From NCBI GenBank assembly GCA_965220695.1, contig OZ244838.1, forward strand, positions 2,294,001 to 2,358,000: a stretch of 64,000 bases of DNA, given 5' to 3'. Below, one piece after another: positions 36,784-45,800 of this stretch (within the stretch, counting starts at the first letter, position 1; the number at the start of each line of letters is the position of its first letter). The notes under the pieces are model-generated. The model ran no database searches, had not been told where the DNA came from, and saw only the letters and a list, made by a program, of their open reading frames with translations. This stretch comes from UBA9620 sp965220695. Lineage in GTDB: Bacteria; Acidobacteriota; Vicinamibacteria; Vicinamibacterales; UBA8438. A program made the position numbers and the translations under genes.

Positions 36784-38322
36784 TCATGCCGCGCCGCGCC
36801 GGGCCAGCGCCACGACCGCCAACGACGCCGCCAGACTCAGATAGGCCAGCAGATCGCCGATGCGGCCATAGACGGTCAGCCCACGCAGCAACCGCACCTC
36901 CGCATTGATCGCCGTCGTCTCGAACAACCGGCTGCGTTCGACCACCCGGCCGTAAGGATCGACGACCCCGCTGATCCCGGTGTTCGCCGCGCGGACAAGA
37001 TAACGACCCTGTTCGATGGCCCGCATCGCCGCCTGCTGAAAGTGCTGGTGCGGCGCGGCGGAACGTCCGTACCACGCGTCGTTCGTGATCGTGGTGAGCA
37101 GCTCGCTCCCCTGCCGCACGAAGTCTCGTACCAGACCGGGATAGATGATCTCATAGCAGATCGCCGTGCTGGCCGAATGCGCCCCGATCGGCAGAATCAC
37201 CGGGTCGGCGCCCGGCGTCAGATCGGCCGCCGCCTCGACGAGCGGCGACGCGAAGAAGAGCAGAGACCGAAACGGCACGTACTCGCCAAACGGGACGAGG
37301 TGGATCTTGTCGTACACCGCCGCTGTGCGACCGTCAGGCTGCAGCGCGAACGCCGAGTTGAACATCCGCGGCGTGGGGTCGCGCTGTATCCTCGAACTCC
37401 CGAAGAACAAGTGCACGCCGGTGTCCCGGACCAGCTCGCGCACGAGCATGCTGTCCGGATGCGCCTCGAACGAGAATGGTGTGGCCGCCTCCGGCCACAC
37501 GACGAGCTCGGCGCCGGCCGCCGCGCTGGTTCGGCTCAGATCGAGATACCGGCGCAGGATGCCGCCGCGCAACGCCGGATCCCACTTGTCGCCCTGAGCC
37601 ACGTTGCCTTGAATCAGCCCGACCTGCAGCGGTGTGCCCGCACGCGTCAATCGATCGTCCGACAGCCGCTGCGCCCCGAACAGCAGCACCGCGCACAGCA
37701 CTCCGGCCGCGGTCGCCAGCACCCGTCTTCGCGGCGTCCGCTGACCCACCACCGCGAACGCCAGCGCGCTATTGATGAAGACGACGAGCAACGTCACCCC
37801 GTGCACGCCGAACAGACTGGCCACCTGCGCCACCGGCAACACCGTCGTCTGGCTGTATCCGAGCAGCTCCCAGGGAAACCCGCCGAACAACCACAGCCGC
37901 CCCAACTCTGTCGACAGCCAGAGGGGCGCCGCGCCCAGGATCCCGGGAGCGCCATGCCGCGCGCACAGCAGGGCGACCCCCAGCGCGAACGCCGCCGGAA
38001 ACAGGGCCAGGTAGGCGACCAACAGGCCGTTGAGGACGATTCCGACGGGCCGCGGGAGTCCGCCGAACTCGATCATGACCTGAGTCAACCAGGGCAGCAT
38101 GCCGGCGAAATGCACGGCGCCGGTCGTCAGACCGAGCCAGAACGCGCGGGTCCATGAGCGGGTCCCGGACAACACCACCAGTAGCGGCGTCAACGCGATC
38201 CAGGCCGCCGCGGGGTGGCCCCAGGAAGGAAAGCTGAGCGCCAGCAGCGCGCCGGAGCACGCCGCGGCGGTAAATGCCGGCGCGCGGCGCGCAGGCGAAC
38301 CGAAACCGAGCGGTGGTGTCAC
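36784..38322 (-). CDS. lnt: Apolipoprotein N-acyltransferase
   Basis: A 512-residue inner-membrane enzyme that adds the third acyl chain to lipoproteins before Lol export. About six or seven N-terminal hydrophobic segments precede a nitrilase-type catalytic domain with the triad E (VVWPEAATPF), K (VYDKIHLVPFGEY) and C (STAICYEIIYP). The ITNDAWYGRSAAPHQH segment is also typical. It fits the Lol machinery found elsewhere in the window. The prfB start follows 45 bases after its stop. Confidence 0.94.
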   Translation of the reverse strand: MTPPLGFGSPARRAPAFTAAACSGALLALSFPSWGHPAAAWIALTPLLVVLSGTRSWTRAFWLGLTTGAVHFAGMLPWLTQVMIEFGGLPRPVGIVLNGLLVAYLALFPAAFALGVALLCARHGAPGILGAAPLWLSTELGRLWLFGGFPWELLGYSQTTVLPVAQVASLFGVHGVTLLVVFINSALAFAVVGQRTPRRRVLATAAGVLCAVLLFGAQRLSDDRLTRAGTPLQVGLIQGNVAQGDKWDPALRGGILRRYLDLSRTSAAAGAELVVWPEAATPFSFEAHPDSMLVRELVRDTGVHLFFGSSRIQRDPTPRMFNSAFALQPDGRTAAVYDKIHLVPFGEYVPFRSLLFFASPLVEAAADLTPGADPVILPIGAHSASTAICYEIIYPGLVRDFVRQGSELLTTITNDAWYGRSAAPHQHFQQAAMRAIEQGRYLVRAANTGISGVVDPYGRVVERSRLFETTAINAEVRLLRGLTVYGRIGDLLAYLSLAASLAVVALARRGAA

Positions 38323-38339
38323 GATGCGGTTGCTGGCGG

Positions 38340-38954
38340 CTAGCGCTGGATGATCCAGGTCTCGAATCGTTCTTCGGTTTCCAGGCGGCGGCGCACCGCG
38401 TCCACCTCCCGGCGATCGGCGTAGGGCCCGACCCGCACGCGGTAGGTACCGGTCGGCGCGCCCGCCGCCGGTGCGACGACGAACGCCGGATAACCGCTGG
38501 CTGCCAGTTGGGCCGCCACGCTCGCCGCGGCCGACGCCTCGGACAGCGCGGTCACCTGTATGACGATCGTCCCTTCATCCGATTCGGCGGCGACCGCCAC
38601 CGGATCGGCGCCAGCGCCGGTGCCGGCGTCCTCGGGCGCCGGCGCACCCAACGTCTCCGCCGGGGGCTCCGTGCCGGCGCCGCTCAGGCGTTCAAAGTAG
38701 CTCAGATTCCTGAGCGGCGACACGGTCTCCTCGCCCGGCGCCGCCGGGTCTTCCGGTCCGCCGATCGCGGGCGGATCGATCCCGTTCGGACGAGCATCGT
38801 CGAACGCCGCCACCCCACCGCGCTGGAGGGGCACGCCCCGCCCGACTAGTACGCCGCACAGGAACACGATGACCGCGACGACGGTCGCCATCATCACGAA
38901 GAAGACGAGCTGTTTCGCGGTGGGCGCCGATTCAGTCGGACTCTGGTGCGCCAT
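38340..38954 (-). CDS. SPOR-domain membrane protein
   Basis: A 204-residue protein with one N-terminal membrane helix (LVFFVMMATVVAVIVFLCGV), a low-complexity Pro/Ala/Glu linker, and a C-terminal SPOR domain (about 127-204). The SPOR region includes IVIQVTALSEASAAASVAAQ and YRVRVGPYADRREVDAVRRR. SPOR domains bind denuded septal peptidoglycan and usually act in cell division or envelope growth. It overlaps the SPFH gene upstream by 23 bases and precedes lnt. Confidence 0.87.
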   Translation of the reverse strand: MAHQSPTESAPTAKQLVFFVMMATVVAVIVFLCGVLVGRGVPLQRGGVAAFDDARPNGIDPPAIGGPEDPAAPGEETVSPLRNLSYFERLSGAGTEPPAETLGAPAPEDAGTGAGADPVAVAAESDEGTIVIQVTALSEASAAASVAAQLAASGYPAFVVAPAAGAPTGTYRVRVGPYADRREVDAVRRRLETEERFETWIIQR

Positions 38955-39708
38955 TGCTACCGGCGGGTTGTCGGGTCTGCAGCAGGGACAGGAGCTCGAC
39001 CGGGATCGGAAACAGAATCGTCGAGTTCTTCTCTCCCGCGATCTCGGTCAGGGTCTGCAGATATCGCAGGGTCATCGCAAGGGGCTCCTGGCCGATGATT
39101 CCTGCCGCCTGCGAGAGGCGTTCGGAGGCGCTGAACTCACCTTCGGCGTGGATTATCTTAGCACGCTTCTCGCGCTCGGCTTCCGCCTGGCGCGCCATCG
39201 CGCGCTGCATGTTGTCAGGCAGATCCACATGTTTGACCTCGACCGCGGACACCTTGATTCCCCAGGGATCCGTCTGCTGGTCGAGCAGCCGCTGCAGCTC
39301 TTGATTCAACCGATCGCGTCCCGAGAGCAGATCGTCCAGTTCGACCTGCCCCAGCACGCTTCGTAACGTCGTCTGAGCGAGCTGCGACGTCGCGTAGTGA
39401 AAGCTCTCGACCTCGACGATCGCCCGCTGCGGATCCATCACGCGGAAATAGATGACCGCGTTCACCTTCACCGAGACGTTGTCACGGGTGATGATGTCCT
39501 GCGGCGGCACGTCCATGACGATGGTCCGCAGTCCGACGCGCACCATCCGGTCGATCGGCGCGAAGACGAGTATGATGCCCGGCCCCTTGGGTGCCGGCAG
39601 CAGTTTCCCGAGTCGGAAGATGACACCCCGCTCGTACTCATTGAGGATCTTGATCGAACTCGCCAGATACAGCGCCACGACGATCGCGGCGATCAGATAC
39701 GGACTCAT
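38932..39708 (-). CDS. SPFH/stomatin-family protein (slipin)
   Basis: A 258-residue band-7 protein. It has an N-terminal membrane segment (MSPYLIAAIVVALYLAS), then the SPFH domain, RGVIFRLGKLLPAPKGPGI through DVPPQDIITRDNVSVKVNAV, and a coiled-coil C-terminal portion. Bacterial slipins form rings in the inner membrane with NfeD partners, which is exactly the neighbouring gene; their TGATG overlap indicates translational coupling. The start at 39708 is chosen from that overlap and the hydrophobic N-terminus. Confidence 0.9.
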   Translation of the reverse strand: MSPYLIAAIVVALYLASSIKILNEYERGVIFRLGKLLPAPKGPGIILVFAPIDRMVRVGLRTIVMDVPPQDIITRDNVSVKVNAVIYFRVMDPQRAIVEVESFHYATSQLAQTTLRSVLGQVELDDLLSGRDRLNQELQRLLDQQTDPWGIKVSAVEVKHVDLPDNMQRAMARQAEAEREKRAKIIHAEGEFSASERLSQAAGIIGQEPLAMTLRYLQTLTEIAGEKNSTILFPIPVELLSLLQTRQPAGSNGAPESD

Positions 39709-41078
39709 CACAACGCTCCTTCCGGGTCTGCCCCGGCCTGCGGATCGGGTGACACGGTCAGCGTCATCCCGTTGATGGCCACCACGCGGATGCGCGCCCC
39801 GCACGCAATCGGCTCTCTGGCGACGGCCGACCAGATCTCACCGTGCGTCGACACCCGACCGCCGCCGTGCGGGCCGATCGACTCGAGCGCCTCGCCTGAT
39901 TGATCGATCATTCCGGCGGCCCCGGTGACCGGCCGCCGGCGCTGAGCGCGCACGCCCAGCCGCGTCAGGAACCCCACGATCCCGGCCAGTGCCAACATGG
40001 TGGACAGAATGAAGGGCCACCCGAGCTGCAGTTCGGGAGCAGGCGAGTCGATCAGCATCACCAGACCGAGGACCATGCTGATGACGCCGCCGGCGGCCAG
40101 CGCACCGAAGGTCGCCGTGACCATCTCGAGCACGAGCAGCACGACACCGAACAGGATCAGCAGCAACCCGACGTAGTTCACCGGCAGGATCTGGAACGCG
40201 AAAAACGCGAGCAGCAGGCACAGGCCGCCGGCGACCCCCGGCAACACTGCTCCCGGACTCCACAGCTCGATCGTCAGGCCGAGCGTGCCAAGACTGAACA
40301 ACAGCACCGCGATCTGTGGATGGGCGATCGTGCTCAGCAGACGCTGGCGCCAGTTCATCTCGGACCGTTCCACCGGCGCACTGGCGGTACGCAGGATTTG
40401 GGTGCTGCCGTCCCAGCGCGTGACCTCGTATCCGTCAAGCGCAGCGATCAACGCGTCGAGATTGTCGGCGATAAGGTCGATCAACGGAGGATCCGCGCCG
40501 AACGCCTCCCGTTCGGTGAACGATTCGCTCTCGGTCACCGCCCGCTCGGCCAGCTCCACGTTCCGCCCCCGCTGGGTCGCCAGTGAGCGCGCGTAGGCCG
40601 CCACGTCGGAGGCGGCCTTCTCGGCGGCCGTATCGTCCATCGCTTCGCCAGTGCCGGATACGGGATGGGCAGCCCCGATATGCGTGCCCGGCGCCATGGC
40701 GGCCACATCGGCGGCGATCGTTATCAGGAATCCGGCCGACGCGGCGCGCGCGCCGCTCGGCCCGACGTAGACGACCACCGGCGTCTCCGCCTCGATGATG
40801 CTCGTGTTGATGTCTCGGGTGGAATCGACGAGGCCGCCAGGCGTACGCAGTATCAGCACCACCACCTCGGCGCCGGCCGCATCCGCCCGATCGAGTGTCT
40901 GGGTGATGAACTCCGCCGAGGCTGGATGAATCAGCGCGTCGACCTCGGCGACATGCACCGCGGGCCGGCTACCGGTCAGACCTGGCGGCTGCCCGGCAGA
41001 GCGCGGCTCGCTGCCCCACAACAGAAGCAGCCCGGCTGCCACGCAGCCAGCCGCCAGACGCGCACGCTGTACTGTCAT
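39708..41078 (-). CDS. NfeD-family membrane serine protease
   Basis: A 456-residue protein with a signal anchor, a ClpP-like protease domain, four or five membrane helices and a C-terminal OB-fold NfeD domain. The nucleophile region PSGARAASAGFLITIAAD matches the family (the serine in AASAG). The following DTAAEKAASDVAAYARSLA helix holds the likely catalytic lysine. It cleaves or handles stomatin-like partners in homologous systems, and the SPFH gene follows immediately. The ATG at 41078 begins the signal peptide; the longer upstream frame is discounted. Confidence 0.9.
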   Translation of the reverse strand: MTVQRARLAAGCVAAGLLLLWGSEPRSAGQPPGLTGSRPAVHVAEVDALIHPASAEFITQTLDRADAAGAEVVVLILRTPGGLVDSTRDINTSIIEAETPVVVYVGPSGARAASAGFLITIAADVAAMAPGTHIGAAHPVSGTGEAMDDTAAEKAASDVAAYARSLATQRGRNVELAERAVTESESFTEREAFGADPPLIDLIADNLDALIAALDGYEVTRWDGSTQILRTASAPVERSEMNWRQRLLSTIAHPQIAVLLFSLGTLGLTIELWSPGAVLPGVAGGLCLLLAFFAFQILPVNYVGLLLILFGVVLLVLEMVTATFGALAAGGVISMVLGLVMLIDSPAPELQLGWPFILSTMLALAGIVGFLTRLGVRAQRRRPVTGAAGMIDQSGEALESIGPHGGGRVSTHGEIWSAVAREPIACGARIRVVAINGMTLTVSPDPQAGADPEGAL

Positions 41079-41315
41079 TGCCGGTGTCCCTTCCGTCAAC
41101 GGAAACGCCGTGGAACCTGACCGGCGCCACGCCGTCCCAGATACCGGTCCGCGGAGGCCGTCTGCACGCCGCACGAGGCGGCCCGACCGGACGCACGCCA
41201 CCGATTGCCAGACCCACGGTATCGCGCCCCCGCGGGGAACGCAAGACACACCGCCCATGAGCCCCGTCGCAGCGCTCGACGACCGGCGCCTTTCACGACG
41301 AACCGCTGGTCTGTC
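41079..41315. other. Intergenic region upstream of nfeD
   Basis: About 240 bases between the divergent NfeD gene and repeat copy C. A TTGACG hexamer occurs near 41090 (minus), but no convincing -10 follows. No gene, RNA or clear terminator is recognised. Together with repeat copy C it makes up the 468-base gap before mobA. Confidence 0.35.
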
Positions 41316-41516
41316 AACAGCCCGTGGTAGAACCCCGCGTCGCACCGAGATCGGCGGTGCGCCCGGTGAGCAAGGCGAGAAGAGGGAGAATACGGGTAGT
41401 ATTTGTCCGATGAACAACGCCGCTCAGCGGGATGCGGCGTGAAACCGCAGAATTCCGCGGGGAAGCGCAGAATTCCGCGGGGATCGAATGCAGCGGGGCT
41501 TTTGCCACGGGCTGTT
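41316..41516. repeat. Dispersed terminal-inverted repeat element, copy C
   Basis: About 200 bp in the same orientation as copy D. The left end reads AACAGCCCGTGGTAGAACCC and the right end ATGCAGCGGGGCTTTTGCCA then CGGGCTGTT. The interior contains two direct 17-bp copies of GCAGAATTCCGCGGGGA at 41447-41463 and 41467-41483, also partly present in copy F. It ends 30 bases before the mobA start. Confidence 0.85.
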
Positions 41517-41546
41517 CGGGTTGTCGGTGAGACAAGACGGTGCAAC

Positions 41547-42146
41547 GTGTCGACGGCGGCCATCATTGCGGGGGGCGGGGCGCAGCGTCTGGGCGGTCTC
41601 GACAAATGGGCGCTCGGCGTCGGTGGCCAGCGCATCATCGATCGTCAGCTCGCGGTGCTGGGCCAGGTCGCCGAACAGGTGCTGATCGTCTCGAACGACC
41701 TGCATCGGTTCCAATCGGTCGGTGTGCGTGTGTGTGCTGATCTGCTGCCGGGCGCGGGGCCGCTGGGCGGTCTGTATACAGCGCTCGTCCAGTCTCCGAC
41801 CGAGCACACCCTTGTCGTCGCCTGCGATCTGCCGTTCCTGACCGCGTCGTTTCTGCGTTATCTGACGTGGCGCGTCGGCGGGTTCGACGCGGCAGTGCCG
41901 CGCGGCGCCGACGGACTCCAACCGCTCTGCGCGGTGTATCGCCGGACCTGTGCAGCGGCGATTCGCGCTCGTCTGGACCGGGGCGAGCACCGTGTTTCGG
42001 CGCTGACGGATGCACTCCGGGTCACTTACGTCGACCCGGTCGAGATCGCCCCGTTCGATCCTGACGACACGCTGTTCATGAACATCAACACACCCGCCGA
42101 CCACCGGCGGGCAGTCGACCTGGCCGATTCTAGCAGCCCGTGGTAA
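41547..42146 (+). CDS. mobA: Molybdenum cofactor guanylyltransferase MobA
   Basis: A 199-residue nucleotidyltransferase that adds GMP to molybdopterin. The N-terminal nucleotide-binding segment STAAIIAGGGAQRLGGLDKW includes the GG and DK residues; GAGPLGGLYTAL and VVACDLPFLTASFLRYL follow, with the CDLPFL metal/nucleotide site. The GTG at 41547 gives this N-terminus; the longer upstream frame is repeat-derived. The final residues SSSPW and the TAA stop come from the left end of repeat copy D, so the native C-terminus may have been extended. The gene is bracketed by two same-orientation repeat copies. Confidence 0.88.
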   Translation: MSTAAIIAGGGAQRLGGLDKWALGVGGQRIIDRQLAVLGQVAEQVLIVSNDLHRFQSVGVRVCADLLPGAGPLGGLYTALVQSPTEHTLVVACDLPFLTASFLRYLTWRVGGFDAAVPRGADGLQPLCAVYRRTCAAAIRARLDRGEHRVSALTDALRVTYVDPVEIAPFDPDDTLFMNINTPADHRRAVDLADSSSPW

Positions 42147-42363
42147 GAACCCCGCGTTGCACCGAGATTGGCGCTGGGCCCGGCTGGCAAGGCGCGACGA
42201 GGGAGCAAATTGGGGGATTTGTGACCGAGGAGCTAAGCGGATCGGCAGACTACCATGCCGATCCGCCGGCCGTAGCGCCGCCAGACGGGACAGGGAGCAA
42301 ATTGGGAAATTTGCGACCGCAGCGCCAATCGAATGCAGCGGGGCTCTTGCCACGGGCTGCTAG
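42131..42363. repeat. Dispersed terminal-inverted repeat element, copy D
   Basis: The clearest copy (233 bp): left end TAGCAGCCCGTGGTAAGAAC, right end ATGCAGCGGGGCTCTTGCCA then CGGGCTGCTAG, an inverted pair with about 13 outer bases nearly perfect. The ACCGAGATTGGCGCT and AGCGCCAATCGA segments further inside are also inverted. A nested 10-bp perfect hairpin occurs at 42238-42265. It overlaps the mobA stop codon on the left. Confidence 0.88.
42238..42265. repeat. Perfect hairpin inside repeat copy D
   Basis: CGGATCGGCA and TGCCGATCCG form a 10-bp perfect stem around an 8-base loop (GACTACCA). Confidence 0.85.
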
Positions 42364-42421
42364 GCCTCGCCGGCGGACACACGGGCCCGACTGACATCGC
42401 CGCGACGCCGCGAACGCGCCC

Positions 42422-44437
42422 ATGATATTGCCATTGCACACCCGACTCCGCGACCGGATCAGCGCCGCCCTCGCCGCCTGCTACGACCTCGCTGGCGAGT
42501 CGATGCCGGCCATCGTTCTCAAGTACCCACCCACCCGCCGGCACGGCGACCTGGCCGTCACCGTCGCCTTCGAGCTGGCGCGGGTGCTGCGCCGGGCCCC
42601 TCGCGTGATCGCGCAGGACCTGGCCGCCGCGCTCGGCGACCTTGGCGGTCTCGGCCGGGTGGAGGCGACCCGCTCCGGCTATCTCAACGTCTTTCTCGAT
42701 CGCGCCGCGTTCGCCCGCGGACAGGTGATCGAGGACGCGGCCACCGGGGAGGCCGACGACCGACGCAAGACGATCGTGGAACACACGGCAATCAACCCGA
42801 ACAAGGCGGCGCACGTCGGCCATCTGCGCAATGCCGCGCTCGGCGACACACTGTGCCGGCTGCTCCGGTTCCGCGGCGCGGACGTCGAGGTGCAGAACTA
42901 CATCGACGATACCGGGGTGCAGGTCGCCGACGTCGTGGTGGGGCTCCAGCACCTTGAAGACAAGGGGCTCGACGACCTCCGCGCGCTGGCCGCCGCGCCC
43001 CGCTTCGACTTCTACTGCTGGGATCTGTACGCCCGCGTGACCGACTGGTACGAAGAAGACACGACCCGCCTCTCGTTTCGGAGCGCCGCCCTCCAGGACC
43101 TCGAACACGACACCGGACCGGCGGCCGAGATGGCGCGCGTGGTGACCGATTGCATCGTGCGCCGCCACCTCGCCACCATGGCCCGGTTGAATGTCGAGTA
43201 CGACCTGCTCAGTTGGGAGGGCGACATTCTGCGGCTCCGGTTCTGGGACCGCGCGTTCGAGATTCTGAAGGCGTCCGGCGCGGTGGTCCTGCAGACGCAG
43301 GGCCGCCTCGCGGGGTGCTGGGTGATGCCGATCGAGGACGGCGGCGGCGAGCCAGCGGGCGGCTTGAACGAGACGACGGCCGAGGCGGACCCCGACGCTC
43401 GACTCAAGGTGATCGTGCGCTCGAACGGCACCGTCACCTATGTCGGCAAGGACATCGCCTATCAGCTCTGGAAGTTCGGTCTGCTGACGCTGGACTTCCA
43501 GTATCGTCGGTTCGACAGGCAATCATCCGGCCGGCCGCTCTGGGCGACGTCCAGCGTACCCTCGCCGGCGACAGACAGCGCTCCGCCGCCGTTCGGTCGG
43601 GCCGGCGCGGTCTACAACGTCATCGACACGCGACAGAGCTACCTGCAGCAACTGCTCGTCCAGGCGCTGCGTGCGTTGCAACACCCGGACGAGGCTGAAC
43701 GATCGGTGCATTTCTCGTACGAAATGGTCGCGCTTTCGCGCGCGACCGCGCGTTCGCTCGGTTACCTGGACGCCGGCATCGACGACGGCAAGCCATTCGT
43801 CGAGGTCTCCGGCCGGAAGGGGCTCGGGGTGAAGGCCGACGACCTGCTGGATCAGGTGACGGCGCAGGCGGAGCGGGAGGTCGCCGCGCGGCACCATGAC
43901 CTCACGCCGGCCGATCGGCGGCAGATCGCCGTGATGATCGCCACTGCGGCGGTGCGCTACTTCCTGATCAAGTTCTCGCGGGGCAAGGTCATCGCGTTCG
44001 ATATCGACGAAGCGCTGAGTTTCGAGGGGGAAACCGGTCCCTATTTGCAGTACTCCGTCGTACGGGCGCGGAAAATCCTGCAGAAGTTGGAGGCCCGGCT
44101 CGGCATCAGTCCGGCGGACGTGCGCCGCGCACTGGAATCGACGCCCGCCGACAACCTCACCGACGACTCGGGAGACGCGCTCTGGGACCTGATTCTCGAA
44201 ACCTCGCGCCTCGACGAAGTCGTTGAACAGGCGGTCCGCACGCTCGAGTTGTCGGTGCTGGCGAAGTACGCCTTCGGGTTGGCGCAGCGCTTCAACGCCT
44301 TCTACCACAGCAGCCCGGTACTGGCCGAGGATCGCGCCGCCGTGCGGCACTGGCGCGCAGCCGGCGTCTGCTACTTCGAGTCGCAGATGACCCGCGCCCT
44401 GGCCCTCATGGGGTGCGAGGTCCCAGAGCGCATGTAG
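42422..44437 (+). CDS. argS: Arginyl-tRNA synthetase
   Basis: A 671-residue class I synthetase, longer than the usual 550-590. It has an N-terminal Add1 domain, the HIGH-like AHVGHLRNAALGDTL signature, and an insertion of about 80-90 residues near the middle containing an unstructured Ser/Pro-rich stretch (FDRQSSGRPLWATSSVPSP). The C-terminal helical anticodon-binding domain follows (KYAFGLAQRFNAFYHSSPVL). The whole is one continuous frame, and the length suits a subfamily variant. It lies 58 bases downstream of repeat copy D. Confidence 0.93.
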   Translation: MILPLHTRLRDRISAALAACYDLAGESMPAIVLKYPPTRRHGDLAVTVAFELARVLRRAPRVIAQDLAAALGDLGGLGRVEATRSGYLNVFLDRAAFARGQVIEDAATGEADDRRKTIVEHTAINPNKAAHVGHLRNAALGDTLCRLLRFRGADVEVQNYIDDTGVQVADVVVGLQHLEDKGLDDLRALAAAPRFDFYCWDLYARVTDWYEEDTTRLSFRSAALQDLEHDTGPAAEMARVVTDCIVRRHLATMARLNVEYDLLSWEGDILRLRFWDRAFEILKASGAVVLQTQGRLAGCWVMPIEDGGGEPAGGLNETTAEADPDARLKVIVRSNGTVTYVGKDIAYQLWKFGLLTLDFQYRRFDRQSSGRPLWATSSVPSPATDSAPPPFGRAGAVYNVIDTRQSYLQQLLVQALRALQHPDEAERSVHFSYEMVALSRATARSLGYLDAGIDDGKPFVEVSGRKGLGVKADDLLDQVTAQAEREVAARHHDLTPADRRQIAVMIATAAVRYFLIKFSRGKVIAFDIDEALSFEGETGPYLQYSVVRARKILQKLEARLGISPADVRRALESTPADNLTDDSGDALWDLILETSRLDEVVEQAVRTLELSVLAKYAFGLAQRFNAFYHSSPVLAEDRAAVRHWRAAGVCYFESQMTRALALMGCEVPERM

Positions 44438-44451
44438 CCGGTGACAGGTCG

Positions 44452-45750
44452 TCAGCCCCGGTCGAGCGACGCCACCGTCTCGATGTGCGGCGTGTTGGGA
44501 AACATGTCGAAGGCCTGGATCCGCTCGAGTCGATACCCGGCCGCGGCAAACGCCCGGAGGTCGCGCGCCTGCGTCGCCACGTCGCAGGACACGTAGACAA
44601 TCCTGTCTGGACGGCCGCGGCCGAGTCGCGTGACCACCTCGCGCGACAGGCCGGCGCGCGGGGGATCGACAATGACCGTGGTTCCCGCGAGGCGCGCGGT
44701 GCGTTGCAGATAGGATTCGACCGACGCCCGCACCACCGAAATGGCGGTGGAGAGCGGACGGGCATTGGCCTCCAGATCGCGGGCTCCGCGCGGATCGCGC
44801 TCGACCGCCGTGACGGTCCCGCCGCGCGCCGCGGCGATGCTGACGGCGAAGAGTCCTGCGCCCGCGTAGAGATCCAGCACCTGATCACCTGCCGCCAGAC
44901 GATCGACCGCGGCCACCAGGGCCGGAACCAGATACCGGTTCGCCTGGAAGAACGCGGCCGGATGCCGCCGCAACGACAGGGTCCCGGCACAGGGGGAGGG
45001 AAGAAACGCAGCGACCGCATCACTCACATGGGGCGCTCCGGCGACGGTGCAGGCACGACCGGCGTGGGCGGCGGAACTGACCGAGAACCCCGTCAGCCCG
45101 CTCGTGCCAGCGACCACCCGCAGCAGCTTCGAGGCCGTCTGCGGATCACCGTCGACGGCGGCGTGCACAGCGCACTGCCCTCCGGTCAGATCCTCGGCCA
45201 ACTCCAGTTGGCGGGCGCCGGCGGATCGCAGGATATCCGTGTGCGGACCGAGACGGCCGATCAGCCGTTCGGTCGCCGCCAGAAGCTGACCGGTGCCGCG
45301 CAGATCGCACACACCGTGGGATCCCGCTGCAAGGAATCCGACGCAGCCGTCGCCGACGTGCAGCCGGGCGCGCATGCGGTATCCCGTTTCCGGCGATGGG
45401 GCGACTGGCGGCGGATCCGCCAGATCGATACGCCCGATGCGGCGCAACCCGTCCCGGATAATCTCTGCTTTCAGGGTAAGTTGCCGCTGGTAGGCGATAT
45501 GGGCGAACGACCGCCCACCGCAGGACGGGTCGCCGGCCACGGCGCGCCGATCAGGGCTGGAGTCGATCACGTCGACCGTGCGCGCCAGTAGAACGCCGCG
45601 CCCGCGGCGTTCGACCAGGGACCGCACCCGTTCGCCCGGGATGGCGCCGCTGACCAGCACGATCCGCCCCTTGTGGCGCGCGATCATCCGGCCGCCCACG
45701 GCCGGCCGCTCGACGGCCACCTCGATGACGTCTCGATTCGACACGATCAC
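44452..45750 (-). CDS. 23S rRNA (uracil-C5)-methyltransferase RlmD-type
   Basis: A 432-residue TRAM-domain RNA methyltransferase (RlmD/RumA family) that methylates uracil C5 in rRNA. An N-terminal TRAM region precedes the DPSCGGRSFAHIAYQRQL segment. The SAM-binding site QVLDLYAGAGLFAVSIAAAR and the TVIVDPPRAGLSREVV block follow, and the catalytic cysteine lies in YVSCDVATQARDL. The usual fourth iron-sulfur cysteine (CGGC) reads CGGR, so the Fe-S cluster may be absent. The exact target site is not determinable from sequence. Confidence 0.88.
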   Translation of the reverse strand: MIVSNRDVIEVAVERPAVGGRMIARHKGRIVLVSGAIPGERVRSLVERRGRGVLLARTVDVIDSSPDRRAVAGDPSCGGRSFAHIAYQRQLTLKAEIIRDGLRRIGRIDLADPPPVAPSPETGYRMRARLHVGDGCVGFLAAGSHGVCDLRGTGQLLAATERLIGRLGPHTDILRSAGARQLELAEDLTGGQCAVHAAVDGDPQTASKLLRVVAGTSGLTGFSVSSAAHAGRACTVAGAPHVSDAVAAFLPSPCAGTLSLRRHPAAFFQANRYLVPALVAAVDRLAAGDQVLDLYAGAGLFAVSIAAARGGTVTAVERDPRGARDLEANARPLSTAISVVRASVESYLQRTARLAGTTVIVDPPRAGLSREVVTRLGRGRPDRIVYVSCDVATQARDLRAFAAAGYRLERIQAFDMFPNTPHIETVASLDRG

Positions 45751-45800
45751 ATCGAACGACCGCGCTGGCGACCATGCACGGACGACCGCGCCGCCGGTCG

